DNA of 46,858 bases from Oscillospiraceae bacterium (GCA_003526845.1 DPVM01000012.1:397-47254); one strand, 5' to 3'. Positions 22,571 to 31,496 are shown, counted from the stretch's first letter. Numbers and translations are program-made. Notes: generated by a model not told the origin, from the sequence alone.

Positions 22571-23363
22571 TTTTATGATACAAATAGGCATCGCCGATAC
22601 TTTGCGCAAAAAAGTGTCGGCAATGTTTGATACTAAATATCTAAAAATCAATAATCTTACCGAGAGATGCAAGGCAAATGGTTTTGCATCTCTTTGTGCT
22701 GTCGGCGATTTGATGCGCCTTGCCGTTTGTGTTGATTATGCACAAAAATACACCTTGCCTTTTTATGAAAAAAAGGGAATACCGTTGTCCGTTTTTTACG
22801 ATACAATGGCTGATATTTCCGTTTGGTGTGAAAATAATGATAATAAGGGACTCAAAAATTATAATTGGCTCAAAAATCATTTAAAAGGCGAACTTTTCAA
22901 AGTCGGCAGACTGCAATATCAGTTTTATAAATGCGACAACCTGACATTTGATTATAAAAAATTGCCGGTTTCATACGGCGACAATGCCGTGTTTGTCCAT
23001 ATTCCGCAGGGTGAAAAACTTGATTTTAACGCCTGCAAAGCCTCACTCGTTGATTCAAAAGAGTTTTTTAAACAATATTTCCCGGATTATAAATTCAATT
23101 ATTTTATATGCGAGAGCTGGCTGCTTTACGGCTTAAACGGCGAATTTATGAGCGAAAACTCAAATATTGTCAAATTTCAGTCGCTGTTTAATATTGCTTA
23201 CAGTGAAAAGGACGATTCGCAGGGAATAGAGCGAATTTTCGGCAAACGAAGATTGCTTGTGTCGCAATATCCCGAGGATACAACACTCCGCAGGCAGGCA
23301 AAGGCATATATGCAAAGCGGCGGCAAACTCGGTATCGGAGTCGGATATATCAAAAAACAGTAA
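22560..23363 (+). CDS. GNAT-like acyltransferase domain protein (NAT_N + GNAT_C type)
   Basis: 267 residues from the ATG at 22560 (11-base overlap with the previous gene); an ATG at 22575 is an equally possible start, and neither has a clear ribosome binding site, so coupling to the upstream gene is likely. The layout resembles the two-domain acyltransferase family of gut Firmicutes: an N-terminal helical part with SVFYDTMADISVWCENN and LKGELFKVGRLQYQF, and a C-terminal part with ICESWLLYG, NIVKFQSLF and PEDTTLRRQAKAYM. Members are predicted N-acetyltransferase relatives with unknown substrates. Third gene of the nanA unit. Confidence 0.75.
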   Translation: MHNDFMIQIGIADTLRKKVSAMFDTKYLKINNLTERCKANGFASLCAVGDLMRLAVCVDYAQKYTLPFYEKKGIPLSVFYDTMADISVWCENNDNKGLKNYNWLKNHLKGELFKVGRLQYQFYKCDNLTFDYKKLPVSYGDNAVFVHIPQGEKLDFNACKASLVDSKEFFKQYFPDYKFNYFICESWLLYGLNGEFMSENSNIVKFQSLFNIAYSEKDDSQGIERIFGKRRLLVSQYPEDTTLRRQAKAYMQSGGKLGIGVGYIKKQ

Positions 23364-23374
23364 TAGGAGTAGTT

Positions 23375-23830
23375 ATGATATTTTTTAATAAATATAAAAT
23401 TGACTTGGACATTTCGCGCTACGATGCATTAAAATTGCTTTTGGATAATTTTCATCAGCTTGGCTGTGATTCCGATTTTGACAAATTGTTTTACGGCACT
23501 TGCGAAAACGGTGTGTTCCATTTCAAAGCAAAGCGGCCTACCGCGGCAACATATACTTATGTTCCGTCTTGCATGCTTTCAATAGATGAGGGCGAGGGCG
23601 GTAAAGCCGTGCTCAATATAAAATCAAGTGCTGTTATGCTCCTGATAATGTTTATTATGGCGGTTATCACAGCAATTTTGTTCGGTATGATGTTTGCTCT
23701 GATGTATAATGCAAGGTTCTTCATCGGCGTTGCCGTGTCGCTTGTTATTGCATTTTTAATCGCGTTTATAAGTTGCAAACAGCAAATCAAAATCAAAAAA
23801 ATGTTATCATCTCTTTATTCGCTTGATTAA
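23375..23830 (+). CDS. Uncharacterised protein with two C-terminal membrane helices
   Basis: 151 residues, not recognised. A soluble N-terminal region (1-~88) is followed by two closely spaced membrane helices (about 89-110 and 115-136) and a short basic end; the overall shape recalls YcxB-like proteins, but I cannot confirm this. AATAGGAG lies six bases before the ATG. It is the last gene of the nanA unit, ending at a strong terminator. Confidence 0.7.
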   Translation: MIFFNKYKIDLDISRYDALKLLLDNFHQLGCDSDFDKLFYGTCENGVFHFKAKRPTAATYTYVPSCMLSIDEGEGGKAVLNIKSSAVMLLIMFIMAVITAILFGMMFALMYNARFFIGVAVSLVIAFLIAFISCKQQIKIKKMLSSLYSLD

Positions 23831-23840
23831 TTCTGTATAA

Positions 23841-23876
23841 AAAAACGCCGTCGGCTCTGTTGCCGACGGCGTCTTT
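23841..23876. terminator. Bidirectional terminator
   Basis: ACGCCGTCGGC and GCCGACGGCGT form an 11-bp GC-rich stem with a 6-base loop. The rightward tail is CTTTTAT; the leftward side gives TTTTTTTAT. It separates the nanA unit from the convergent symporter gene. Confidence 0.93.
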
Positions 23877-23888
23877 TATGTATTGATA

Positions 23889-25427
23889 TTAGTCATTTGT
23901 GTTATTGTTTAATTGTTCTTGTTGAAGCCTTTCTTGCTCTGCAAGTCTGTCAGCACGAATGTCTGCAAGTTCAACAGTCATTTGGTCAAGCATTTTGCCG
24001 TGAATCGGATAAAGGATAAATGAAAGTCCGTAAAATCCTCTTGCGATAGCAGGGAGAATACAGAAAATTGCCCAAATACCCTCAAGCATACTTGGGTCGG
24101 TTTGTGGAATTGCGTTGCCGAGCGAGTCGGTAAGCGGTACATAGTTAATCCATGTAAGTACCATACCGGAAAGCCAGCCTGTAACCGATGTTGCAAGCTT
24201 TGTGAAATAGCCTTGAACGGTTGTTACAAGTGCCTCGTTTCTCATACCGTGTTTCCATTCCATCCAGTCGAATGTTTCCGCGCAAAGCATAGGTCCTACA
24301 ACTTGGATAATCTTATTGGGAAGTCCGCAGATTGTGAGGCCGAAAATTACAAATGCAAGGTTTGCAATTTTGTGATCTTCAAATGTTTGTCCGAACGGAT
24401 GATAGCCGATGAAAAATAATGTCATATAAGCAACGCCGCCGAATACACCGGCTGCAATCGCTGTTACACGGGTTCCAAGCTTTTTAACCATTTTTGCCGC
24501 AAGCGGAACCATTAGATAGTTCGGGATACCGGTGAAAAGTCCGCAAACTGTTTGGTTGAGAAGAGAGCCGGTATTGTTGAGCCAGAAATAAGATTCCGAC
24601 GAGCCGCCAACGGATTTGAATGAGTTGAAGAAGTCGCCTAAAATGATGGTGAAAAGCGGTCTGTTTGTGAAAATCTGCTTTATTGATTCAAAAACTGATG
24701 TTTCGTTCATTTCTTCACGGCTCATAAGAGGAACTCTTTCACGAATATTAAAAAAGCCGAAAATTGCGAAGCAAGCGGCAAGTGCAAGCATAAAATAGGC
24801 AAATCCGCTGTAAACGCTCTTCATTGTAATGCTTTTGTTTAATTTCGGAAGCAATGTTACAAGAACCGGAACAAGCGACGGCAACCATGTGCCGAAAAGT
24901 TCAAAGAACTTAGTTGTTGTTATAAGATTATTTCTCTCGTTTGCGTTTGGCGTGATATTGTATATCATAAGACCCCAAGCGCCGAAATAACTCATGCCCA
25001 AGCCGTATACTATTATGGCAATAAGCGCCCATACTGTTTTAGCTGTTGAACTGAATCCTGTAGGAGCTGTGAACATCATATATCCGCCGACAAGCCACAA
25101 GGGCAGGGGCACAATAAAGAAAGGTCTGATTCTGCCCCAACGGGTTCTTGTTCTGTCGATGATAAGACCGGAGATTGTATCATCAACAGCGTCATAAATT
25201 GACGCAAACAGGTTGATATTAGCGTAAACCGTTGTATTCAGTTTTAAAAACTGAATCATAAAGAATTCTTTAAATGCGTCAACAAACTGGCTAAGGTTTT
25301 TCTGACCGAAATTTACAAGCACATATGCTGCAATTTCTTTCGGTGTTAAATAACGCTTTGTAGTATACTCCAATTTGTCAAGCTCGGCTTGCTCCTCGGC
25401 AGTTATTTCTTCAACTACTTCTGCCAA
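23889..25427 (-). CDS. GPH-family sugar:cation symporter (MFS superfamily)
   Basis: 512 residues with about 12 membrane helices. The loop motif DDTISGLIIDRTRTRWGRIR after helix 2 is the hallmark of glycoside-pentoside-hexuronide (MelB-type) symporters, and the central cytoplasmic loop around RERVPLMSREEMNE is typical. It imports a glycoside or uronide with a cation; the substrate cannot be named. The N-terminus is a long acidic cytoplasmic segment, and the C-terminus is a Glu/Gln/Asn-rich tail. The start is TTG at 25427 with GAGGGA at the right distance. It could serve the neighbouring nan genes, but the known sialate transporters are of other families. Confidence 0.88.
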   Translation of the reverse strand: MAEVVEEITAEEQAELDKLEYTTKRYLTPKEIAAYVLVNFGQKNLSQFVDAFKEFFMIQFLKLNTTVYANINLFASIYDAVDDTISGLIIDRTRTRWGRIRPFFIVPLPLWLVGGYMMFTAPTGFSSTAKTVWALIAIIVYGLGMSYFGAWGLMIYNITPNANERNNLITTTKFFELFGTWLPSLVPVLVTLLPKLNKSITMKSVYSGFAYFMLALAACFAIFGFFNIRERVPLMSREEMNETSVFESIKQIFTNRPLFTIILGDFFNSFKSVGGSSESYFWLNNTGSLLNQTVCGLFTGIPNYLMVPLAAKMVKKLGTRVTAIAAGVFGGVAYMTLFFIGYHPFGQTFEDHKIANLAFVIFGLTICGLPNKIIQVVGPMLCAETFDWMEWKHGMRNEALVTTVQGYFTKLATSVTGWLSGMVLTWINYVPLTDSLGNAIPQTDPSMLEGIWAIFCILPAIARGFYGLSFILYPIHGKMLDQMTVELADIRADRLAEQERLQQEQLNNNTND

Positions 25428-25505
25428 ATGTATCCCTCATTTCGTAGTGTATTTTGAATAATTGTAAAGTCACGGAAAAATCCCGACCGAATAATTAACA
25501 TACCT

Positions 25506-25534
25506 ATATTATCATAGCGCGTTTTGTAAATCAA
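25506..25534 (-). promoter_or_regulatory. Promoter of the GPH symporter gene
   Basis: Minus strand: TTGATT (25534-25529), a 17-base spacer, TAATAT (25511-25506). It leaves an approximately 70-base leader before the TTG start. Confidence 0.5.
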
Positions 25535-25592
25535 CACTTTTTTGTATAAATTATTAATTAATATATTTATTACAATATTTTATACATTTTTG

Positions 25593-25621
25593 TTGACATT
25601 CAATATAAAACAATATAAAAT
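25593..25621 (+). promoter_or_regulatory. Promoter of the zinc-ribbon membrane protein gene
   Basis: TTGACA (25593-25598), a 17-base spacer, TAAAAT (25616-25621). Start predicted near 25628, about 26 bases before the ATG. Confidence 0.75.
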
Positions 25622-25653
25622 AGTTAGGAAACAAATCTCAAAGGGGTGTAGTT

Positions 25654-26577
25654 ATGGCATCTACCTGTCCTAATTGCGGTAAAAAGTTAAAATTTTACAA
25701 TATTAAAGCCGAGTGCTCACAGTGCGGAGTAAGTATCCCGAATTTCAACTGGGAGGCAAGACTTGAGGAAGATAATATCAAAGCCGAGGAAAAGTTTCAA
25801 ACTTTCTACGGCAACCTTAATCGTATTGCCTATTCATTGTGGGGTACAAAACTTAGAATTGTGAGAATTATTCTTTCATTTATCCCTGCTGTCGGCTTTA
25901 TTCTTCCGTGGGCATCTCTCAAAAGTGATGCTTCAAGCGTGAATTTTGATATTATCGGAGTTTTTACCGACGGTTTTTCAATGATAGACCTTTTCAAAAG
26001 CTTTTTCGGCAACTCAGGTCTTTACTTTACAAATATGGGTTATGAGAATTATTCGGGTCCCATTACATACACAATACTTTCAATGTTGTTTATGGTTTTG
26101 TCGGCATTACTGATTGTTATAGCATTTTTCCTTATTATATTTACATTCAAACATTCAAAAACAAAGGCAATGTTTGTGTTTGATGTATTAAGTGTTTTAT
26201 CTGCAATAGTCAGCGCGATTTTGTTCACCGTCGGTGCAAAGTCGGCTTCGGGCTATCAGGGATTCAATTTCGGCGATATGGCAATGTATAACGCAAGCGG
26301 CTCTGTCCAATGGGGATTTTTCGTTGCTCTTGCACTTCTTCTTGTTGCATCCGGTATCAACCTCGCCGTTGCTCTTGCTCCTGCAAAGAGCGATGAAACT
26401 CTCGAGGAAGAAAGACTTGCGCGCAAGGCTGTTAAGGATGAAAAAGAGCGTCAGGCAGCCATTAAGCGTGAAAAAGAACGCGAAGAGGCAGAGAAAAAAG
26501 CAGCTGAGGAGCAGGCAGAAAAAGTTGCTAAGGCAAGAGCAAATCTTGAAGCAGCTAAAGCTAAAAAGAAAAAATAA
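25654..26577 (+). CDS. Zinc-ribbon membrane protein, function unknown
   Basis: 307 residues. An N-terminal zinc ribbon (CPNCGKKL at 5-12, CSQCG at 21-25) precedes a soluble linker, then four membrane helices (about 68-88, 140-165, 172-195, 218-242). The last 65 residues are a Lys/Glu/Ala-rich coiled coil. AAGGGGTG lies before the ATG. It is followed at 41 bases by another uncharacterised membrane protein, and the two probably form one transcript ending at 27393. Function unknown; the zinc ribbon may sense or bind a cytoplasmic partner. Confidence 0.8.
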   Translation: MASTCPNCGKKLKFYNIKAECSQCGVSIPNFNWEARLEEDNIKAEEKFQTFYGNLNRIAYSLWGTKLRIVRIILSFIPAVGFILPWASLKSDASSVNFDIIGVFTDGFSMIDLFKSFFGNSGLYFTNMGYENYSGPITYTILSMLFMVLSALLIVIAFFLIIFTFKHSKTKAMFVFDVLSVLSAIVSAILFTVGAKSASGYQGFNFGDMAMYNASGSVQWGFFVALALLLVASGINLAVALAPAKSDETLEEERLARKAVKDEKERQAAIKREKEREEAEKKAAEEQAEKVAKARANLEAAKAKKKK

Positions 26578-26618
26578 AATCTATATTTCGGCTTTTCTGC
26601 CGTAAACGGAGTGATATG

Positions 26619-27332
26619 ATGTCAGAAATTAAGGACAATAAAGACAATTTTGAAAATACCGCTTTCGATACAGAGGTTGAAAACCTTTTTGACGAGCCGG
26701 ATGCCTCTCCGGAGGAGGTCCGTGACGCTGTATTGGAAAGCATGGATAAAACAAAGAAAAGAGTTAAAACCGCAAAAAAAATCGGCATAGCAATTGCCGT
26801 TGTTTTGCTTGCTTTTATCATCGGTCTCATTGTTATATCAGCGAGCGATTCTGTTAAAAATTCCCTTGTTACCGCTATGATGCCTAAATCAATTACAGCC
26901 GGTCAAACGAGTAACGACAAAGTTTTCTATGTCGAGAAAAACGATGAGTACGATAAAGATAAGGACGAGCCTATTGACGCTTGGAAATATTATTATATCG
27001 GCGGCGATGACGGTAAAACCAAGCAGTATCTTGACAAGGGCAACTATACAAGCCATGTCGGAGCAGAAACACAAAGTGTTGCTGCAGGATTTTTCCTAAA
27101 AGCAAACGAAAAATACAATGTTGTTAAAAATGTTTTAAAAGTAATTGTTGCAATTTTTGTTATTGCACTTATTGCATTTTTGATTTGGGTTTGGTATCTT
27201 GTATTTTGTCTTCGTGAAGATAAGAAAAAGCTCGCAAAGCTTGACTTTGATTCAGAGTCTCAACAGTCATTTGCAGAGGACGAACAACCAAAACGAAAAA
27301 AGTTAAAGAAGTCTAAAAAGAACAGAAAATAA
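26619..27332 (+). CDS. Uncharacterised protein with two membrane helices
   Basis: 237 residues, not recognised. An acidic N-terminal cytoplasmic region (1-~45), a membrane helix (about 52-75), an outside domain of about 75 residues rich in Asp/Lys/Tyr (about 76-160), a second helix (about 166-190) and a basic Lys-rich tail ending in KKLKKSKKNRK. The ATG at 26619 has GGAG at seven bases; an ATG at 26616 gives one more residue. Second gene of the zinc-ribbon pair. Confidence 0.72.
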   Translation: MSEIKDNKDNFENTAFDTEVENLFDEPDASPEEVRDAVLESMDKTKKRVKTAKKIGIAIAVVLLAFIIGLIVISASDSVKNSLVTAMMPKSITAGQTSNDKVFYVEKNDEYDKDKDEPIDAWKYYYIGGDDGKTKQYLDKGNYTSHVGAETQSVAAGFFLKANEKYNVVKNVLKVIVAIFVIALIAFLIWVWYLVFCLREDKKKLAKLDFDSESQQSFAEDEQPKRKKLKKSKKNRK

Positions 27333-27353
27333 TTAACAAAAACACTATAATTG

Positions 27354-27393
27354 AGCAAACACCGGCAGGTTCGCCTGTGTTTGTTCTTTTTTT
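27354..27393 (+). terminator. Terminator of the membrane-protein pair
   Basis: AGCAAACAC pairs with GTGTTTGTT, with a CAGG/CCTG apical stem around TTCG, followed by CTTTTTTT. Confidence 0.85.
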
Positions 27394-27411
27394 AAAAATC
27401 AGGGTGATTTT

Positions 27412-29493
27412 ATGGATTACAAAATGCTCCTTTCGCCGGCGAAAATCGGCAATCTTGAGTTGAAAAACAGAGTCGTTATGGCTCCGATGTGTATGGGCTT
27501 CGGTCAGTTCAACGGAAAAGTTACTCCCACTATGGAGGATTATTATGTTGAACGCGCAAAGGGCGGTGTCGGCTTGATTATCACAGAAATAACGCGCGTA
27601 AACGATATGACCGGAGCATCGTCATTCGGCCAGCTTGCGCTGTCACATGATTATCAAATTGAACCGCTTAAAAGAATGGTTGACCGTGTCCATTCTTACG
27701 GCACAAAAATTATGGTTGAACTGCATCACCCGGGCCGTCAAAATCTCGGCTTGATGATAGGCACCGTTCCGCTTTCCGCAGTATGCGACAAACTCATGGG
27801 CAGTGCTTATGCAAAACTCCTTACAGGCGCCGTTATTCCTCCCGGAAGAAAACTTCAGGATAACGATATTGTCCCTCGCGTAATTGCGCCGAGCAAGTGC
27901 GAAAAATCAAAAATGGCAGAAAGTGTCAACCGCGGAATTTCAAAAGCGGGTATAAAACACCTTGTAAATCAATTTGTCAGCGGTGCGGTGCGCGCCAAAA
28001 AGGCAGGTTGTGACGGCGTAGAACTTCACGCCGCACACGGATATTTGATTCAGCAGTTTTTGTCACCGAATACAAATAAACGCCATGACGAATACGGTGG
28101 CTCGCTTGAAAATCGTATGCGCTTTTTGCTCGAAATTATCGACGGTATCCGCCTTGCGTGCGGCAGTGATTTCCCGATTCTTGTTCGTCTTTCTGTCGAC
28201 GAAATGTATGATAAAATTGGCGAAAAGGGAAAGGGCTACAATCTCGAAGAGGGATTGAAAATGGCGAAAATCCTCAGCGACAGAAAAATTGATGCCATTG
28301 ATGTTTCCTCCGCCTGCTACGATACTTTTAATTATTGGCTTGAGCCAACAACATTTACTCCCGGTTGGAGAAAGTATCTTGCCGCCGAGGTTAAAAATGT
28401 TGTTGATATTCCTGTTCTCGCCGCCAATCTTATCCGTTCGCCCGAACAGGCTGAAAAACAGCTCGAGGAAGGCACACAAGACTTTGTTTCGCTCGGCAGA
28501 CCCCTTATTGCCGACCCTCATTGGGTTGAAAAGGTCGAGCAAGGCAAGGAGAACACAATTAAACGCTGTATTTGTTGCCTCTATTGCTTTGAAAGCATGG
28601 AGGAAAATGCATATAAATACACCCACGGCAAATGTTCGGTCAATCCGTTTGTCGGCAGGGAAAGCCAAATTCTTGACAGAAACGGCAGGGGAGATAAGGT
28701 TGTTATCATCGGCGCAGGCGTTTCGGGCTTGACAGCGGCAGAACTCCTTTCAAAAAGAGGCTTTGATGTCACTGTGCTTGAAAAGGAAGCACAGCCGGGC
28801 GGTCAAATCAACCTTGCAAAAATGCCGCCGAACAAGGAAAAACTTGCTTGGTGTGTTGAAGATTTGATAACAAACGCTAAACTTGCAGGCGCTGAAATCG
28901 AGTATTACACAACAGCGCTTAAAAGCAGAATTGAGCAGTATTCACCAAAATATGTCATTTGTGCAACAGGTGCAAACGCCGTATTTCCAAATGCGTTTAA
29001 GGGTGATAATGTTTGCACCGTTACGGAAATACTTAACGGTACCGTTAAACTTGAAAACAAAAATGTTGCCGTTATCGGCTCGGGTATGACAGGGCTTGAA
29101 ACTTCCGAGCTGCTTTGTGCTCAGGGAAATAAGGTCACAATTGTTGAGATGGCTGATGCAATCGCTCCGGGTGCATATTTCCAGCATGTTGATGATGCAA
29201 TACCGAAACTTAAAGCGGCAGACACTACCTTTTTAACAAGCAGTAAACTTGTTAAAATTAATCCGAATGGTATTGAAATCGAAAATACAAAATCGGGTGC
29301 AACAAGCAATATTGCTGCAGATTTTGTTGTGCTTTCAATGGGTTGTCGCCCCGATACATCGCTATATGATGAACTTATTAATACTAAAGACAGAGATTAT
29401 AAGGTCTACAAAATCGGCGATTGCGTCAAAGTCGGTAGAATAGCCAATGCTACCGAATCTGCATATCAGCTTGCAATAAAATTGAACAGGTAG
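27412..29493 (+). CDS. OYE-family FMN/Fe-S/FAD reductase (2,4-dienoyl-CoA reductase / BaiCD-BaiH-like)
   Basis: 693 residues in three parts. Residues 1-~355 are an Old Yellow Enzyme TIM barrel (KIGNLELKNRVVMAPMCMG, the substrate pair in ELHAAHGYLIQQFLSP, GRPLIADP). A cysteine cluster CICCLYC...CSVNP (about 387-415) holds a 4Fe-4S cluster. The rest carries the FAD motif IIGAGVSGLTAAELL and the NAD(P) motif AVIGSGMTGLE. This matches FadH, enoate reductase and the bile-acid BaiCD/BaiH group, which reduce activated C=C bonds with NAD(P)H. The actual substrate is open. GGGTGAT precedes the ATG. Single gene between two terminators; no bile-acid genes adjoin it. Confidence 0.9.
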   Translation: MDYKMLLSPAKIGNLELKNRVVMAPMCMGFGQFNGKVTPTMEDYYVERAKGGVGLIITEITRVNDMTGASSFGQLALSHDYQIEPLKRMVDRVHSYGTKIMVELHHPGRQNLGLMIGTVPLSAVCDKLMGSAYAKLLTGAVIPPGRKLQDNDIVPRVIAPSKCEKSKMAESVNRGISKAGIKHLVNQFVSGAVRAKKAGCDGVELHAAHGYLIQQFLSPNTNKRHDEYGGSLENRMRFLLEIIDGIRLACGSDFPILVRLSVDEMYDKIGEKGKGYNLEEGLKMAKILSDRKIDAIDVSSACYDTFNYWLEPTTFTPGWRKYLAAEVKNVVDIPVLAANLIRSPEQAEKQLEEGTQDFVSLGRPLIADPHWVEKVEQGKENTIKRCICCLYCFESMEENAYKYTHGKCSVNPFVGRESQILDRNGRGDKVVIIGAGVSGLTAAELLSKRGFDVTVLEKEAQPGGQINLAKMPPNKEKLAWCVEDLITNAKLAGAEIEYYTTALKSRIEQYSPKYVICATGANAVFPNAFKGDNVCTVTEILNGTVKLENKNVAVIGSGMTGLETSELLCAQGNKVTIVEMADAIAPGAYFQHVDDAIPKLKAADTTFLTSSKLVKINPNGIEIENTKSGATSNIAADFVVLSMGCRPDTSLYDELINTKDRDYKVYKIGDCVKVGRIANATESAYQLAIKLNR

Positions 29494-29496
29494 AAT

Positions 29497-29528
29497 AAAA
29501 ACCGTTTGTCATTGACAAACGGTTTTTT
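29497..29528. terminator. Bidirectional terminator between the OYE reductase and the HAD gene
   Basis: AAAACCGTTTGTC and GACAAACGGTTTT form a 13-bp perfect stem with a 3-base loop ATT, followed by TT on the right and a T run on the left strand. Confidence 0.92.
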
Positions 29529-29537
29529 CATACTGCG

Positions 29538-30191
29538 TTATTTCTGCAATTGCTCCAAATATTCTTTGAATATCAGTAAATTATCAAATCTTTTGAATAA
29601 GAGCTTTTCAATTTCAGACTCCGCCTCATATAAGTCGGGAACCATTATTACCTTGCATCCTGCGGCGTATGCCGATTGAAGTCCTGTTTTTGAATCCTCG
29701 ATTGCATAGCAGTCACTCGGACTTTCTGCAAGTTCCTTGCACGCCGTCAGATAAATGTCCGGCTCCGGTTTTGATTTAGACACCATGTCGCCGCATATTA
29801 TTTTGTCAAAATATTTTTCAACACCCGTATCTCTCAAGTGCTGTAAAACAACATCACGGCTGTTTGACGACGCAACGGCGATTTTAAATCCGTTGTTTTC
29901 CAAATATTCAAGCAGTTCGTACAGTCCCTTTTTTACGGGGATACCGTTTTCCTTGTAATATTTTTCAAGGAAAATCGAATAATATCTTTGAAAATCATCG
30001 TTAACAAATTTGTCGCCGAAATCGTTTTTGAAAATTTTGACCGATTCTTCCGTCGTACGGCCCATGGTTTTAAAAACCATATATCCGACTTTGCCGATGC
30101 CCATTTGCTCGCCAATCCAATCCCATGCTTTGATTGCAAGGCGTTCGGTGTCAAACATAACACCGTCCATATCAAAAACTACTGCATTCAT
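29538..30191 (-). CDS. HAD-family phosphatase/phosphomutase-like hydrolase
   Basis: 217 residues from the ATG at 30191, which overlaps the stop of the upstream peptidase gene by one base; a longer reading to 30257 lies in that gene. Motif I is VVFDMDGVMFDTE, motif II the Ser in VASSNSRD, motif III the lysine in KSKPEPDIY, motif IV AIEDSKTG. The cap domain type and size resemble beta-phosphoglucomutase and sugar phosphatases, but the substrate is not predictable. Co-transcribed with the M24 peptidase. Confidence 0.9.
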   Translation of the reverse strand: MNAVVFDMDGVMFDTERLAIKAWDWIGEQMGIGKVGYMVFKTMGRTTEESVKIFKNDFGDKFVNDDFQRYYSIFLEKYYKENGIPVKKGLYELLEYLENNGFKIAVASSNSRDVVLQHLRDTGVEKYFDKIICGDMVSKSKPEPDIYLTACKELAESPSDCYAIEDSKTGLQSAYAAGCKVIMVPDLYEAESEIEKLLFKRFDNLLIFKEYLEQLQK

Positions 30192-31264
30192 TATAAAATG
30201 ATTAACTCCTTTGTAATCGTGCTCAAATTTTCTCTTCCGCGCGGCGAAATATAGCAAACATCTTCAATTCTTATGCCAAATTTGTCGGGAATGTAAATGC
30301 CCGGCTCAACTGATGTCACATTGCCGACTTCGTATGTATCTTTGCTTCGCGGCGAGCCGTTAAAGCCCTCGTGTATTTCCAAGCCGACGCCGTGACCGAG
30401 GCTGTGGCGAAAATATTTTGCCATATCCTTTTCGTTCAAAACATCGTATGCGGCTTTGTAGAAATCACTGCATTTTACTCCTGCATTAAGCGCTTTAATT
30501 CCTGCAAGCTGTGCTTTCTTTACAAGGTCATAGCATTCCCTCATTTCATCGGTTGCACTGCCGACCGCCACCGTCCTCGTCATATCCGAGTGGTATCCCT
30601 TGTATGTTGCGCCGAAATCAAAGAGGACAAAATCGCCGCTTTCAATCTTTTTAAGGCTCGGTACGCCGTGCGGCATAGATGTGTGCGCACCTGTCAGCAG
30701 GATTGTGTCAAACGATACTCCGTCGGAGCCTTCCTTTGCCATCAAATAGTCAAAATACGCTGCAAGCTCCTTTTCCGTTTTGCCGACCTCAATGTGGTTT
30801 AGCAGTTCCAAAAATGCTTTTTCTGCTATTGCGTTTGCCTTTTTCATCAACACAATTTCGTCGGCGCTTTTTCTGTTTCTCTCACGCATCAGTCTGTCAT
30901 CGAGCGGCAAAAATTCACACTCAGGCAGTATCTTTTTAAAACTATCGTATCGTGCAAGCGAAATTGTTTTGTTTTCAAAAACAACGCTTTTCGCTTTGTG
31001 CTCGTTTATTATGTCACGCAGTGTTTCGTTAAAATTCTTTTGAATTTCAATTACAGTCAGTCCCGATTCCTTTGCGTGCTCCTGCGCCGTTTGTGTATAT
31101 CGCGAATCCACTATATGAAAACCGTCGCCGTTTTTGAATACGGCAACAATGCCTTCACTCGGTGAAAAACCGCATAAATAGTGCATATTCGCCTCGTCGC
31201 AAAGCACAATTGCGTCAGCGCTTGATTCGTTAATTATTTTTATGCATTTTTCGATGTTATTCAT
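30191..31264 (-). CDS. Xaa-Pro aminopeptidase family protein (M24)
   Basis: 357 residues from the ATG at 31264; an in-frame ATG (31270) and GTG (31273) lie within the GGGTGAT ribosome binding site. An N-terminal creatinase-like domain (1-~125) precedes the pita-bread catalytic domain with the metal ligands Asp in LFDFGATYKGYHSD and HSD-MTR, His in SLGHGVGLEIHE, Glu in SVEPGIY and Glu in GIRIEDV. It removes an N-terminal residue before proline in the cytosol. The mRNA is predicted to start only about 10 bases before the start codon. Confidence 0.93.
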   Translation of the reverse strand: MNNIEKCIKIINESSADAIVLCDEANMHYLCGFSPSEGIVAVFKNGDGFHIVDSRYTQTAQEHAKESGLTVIEIQKNFNETLRDIINEHKAKSVVFENKTISLARYDSFKKILPECEFLPLDDRLMRERNRKSADEIVLMKKANAIAEKAFLELLNHIEVGKTEKELAAYFDYLMAKEGSDGVSFDTILLTGAHTSMPHGVPSLKKIESGDFVLFDFGATYKGYHSDMTRTVAVGSATDEMRECYDLVKKAQLAGIKALNAGVKCSDFYKAAYDVLNEKDMAKYFRHSLGHGVGLEIHEGFNGSPRSKDTYEVGNVTSVEPGIYIPDKFGIRIEDVCYISPRGRENLSTITKELIIL

Positions 31265-31281
31265 TTTCATCACCCGAATAT

Positions 31282-31310
31282 ATTATATTATAATTTGTGT
31301 GTATTTTCAA
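31282..31310 (-). promoter_or_regulatory. Promoter of the M24 peptidase-HAD unit
   Basis: Minus strand: TTGAAA (31310-31305), a 17-base spacer, TATAAT (31287-31282). The start near 31275 leaves a leader of about 10 bases. Confidence 0.8.
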
Positions 31311-31321
31311 TCAATAAATCT

Positions 31322-31350
31322 TTGACAAACGCATTTATCTATGGTAATAT
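31322..31350 (+). promoter_or_regulatory. Promoter of tRNA-Leu
   Basis: TTGACA (31322-31327), a 17-base spacer, TAATAT (31345-31350), about 20 bases before the mature tRNA. Confidence 0.75.
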
Positions 31351-31369
31351 ATTCAAGCAAAAAGAATAT

Positions 31370-31457
31370 GCGGATGTGGCGGAATTGGCAGACGCGCAGG
31401 TCTCAGACTCCTGTGGATATTGCTTCCTTGTGGGTTCAAGTCCCATCGTCCGCACCA
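31370..31457 (+). tRNA. tRNA-Leu (CAG)
   Basis: Class II tRNA of 88 bases: the acceptor stem GCGGATG pairs with CGTCCGC (one G-T), the D arm contains GGCGGAATTGGCAGAC, a long variable arm follows, the T loop is TTCAAGT, and CCA is encoded at 31455-31457. The anticodon loop CTCAGAC gives CAG. The anticodon stem CAGGT/TCCTG has a T-T mismatch at the base pair next to the loop. Both strands carry misleading open reading frames here that are not genes. Confidence 0.96.
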
Positions 31458-31458
31458 A

Positions 31459-31496
31459 TAAAAGAGCAGTGATTTTAAGGTCACTGCTCTTTTATT
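31459..31496 (+). terminator. Terminator of tRNA-Leu
   Basis: AATAAAAGAGCAGTGA pairs perfectly with TCACTGCTCTTTTATT around an 8-base loop. It shares AAAAGAGCAGTG with the hairpin at 272-305. Confidence 0.9.

Noticed and set aside
28063..28668. 201-codon minus-strand frame opposite the OYE-type reductase
   Set aside because: Lies within the conserved barrel and Fe-S region of that gene; no start signals.
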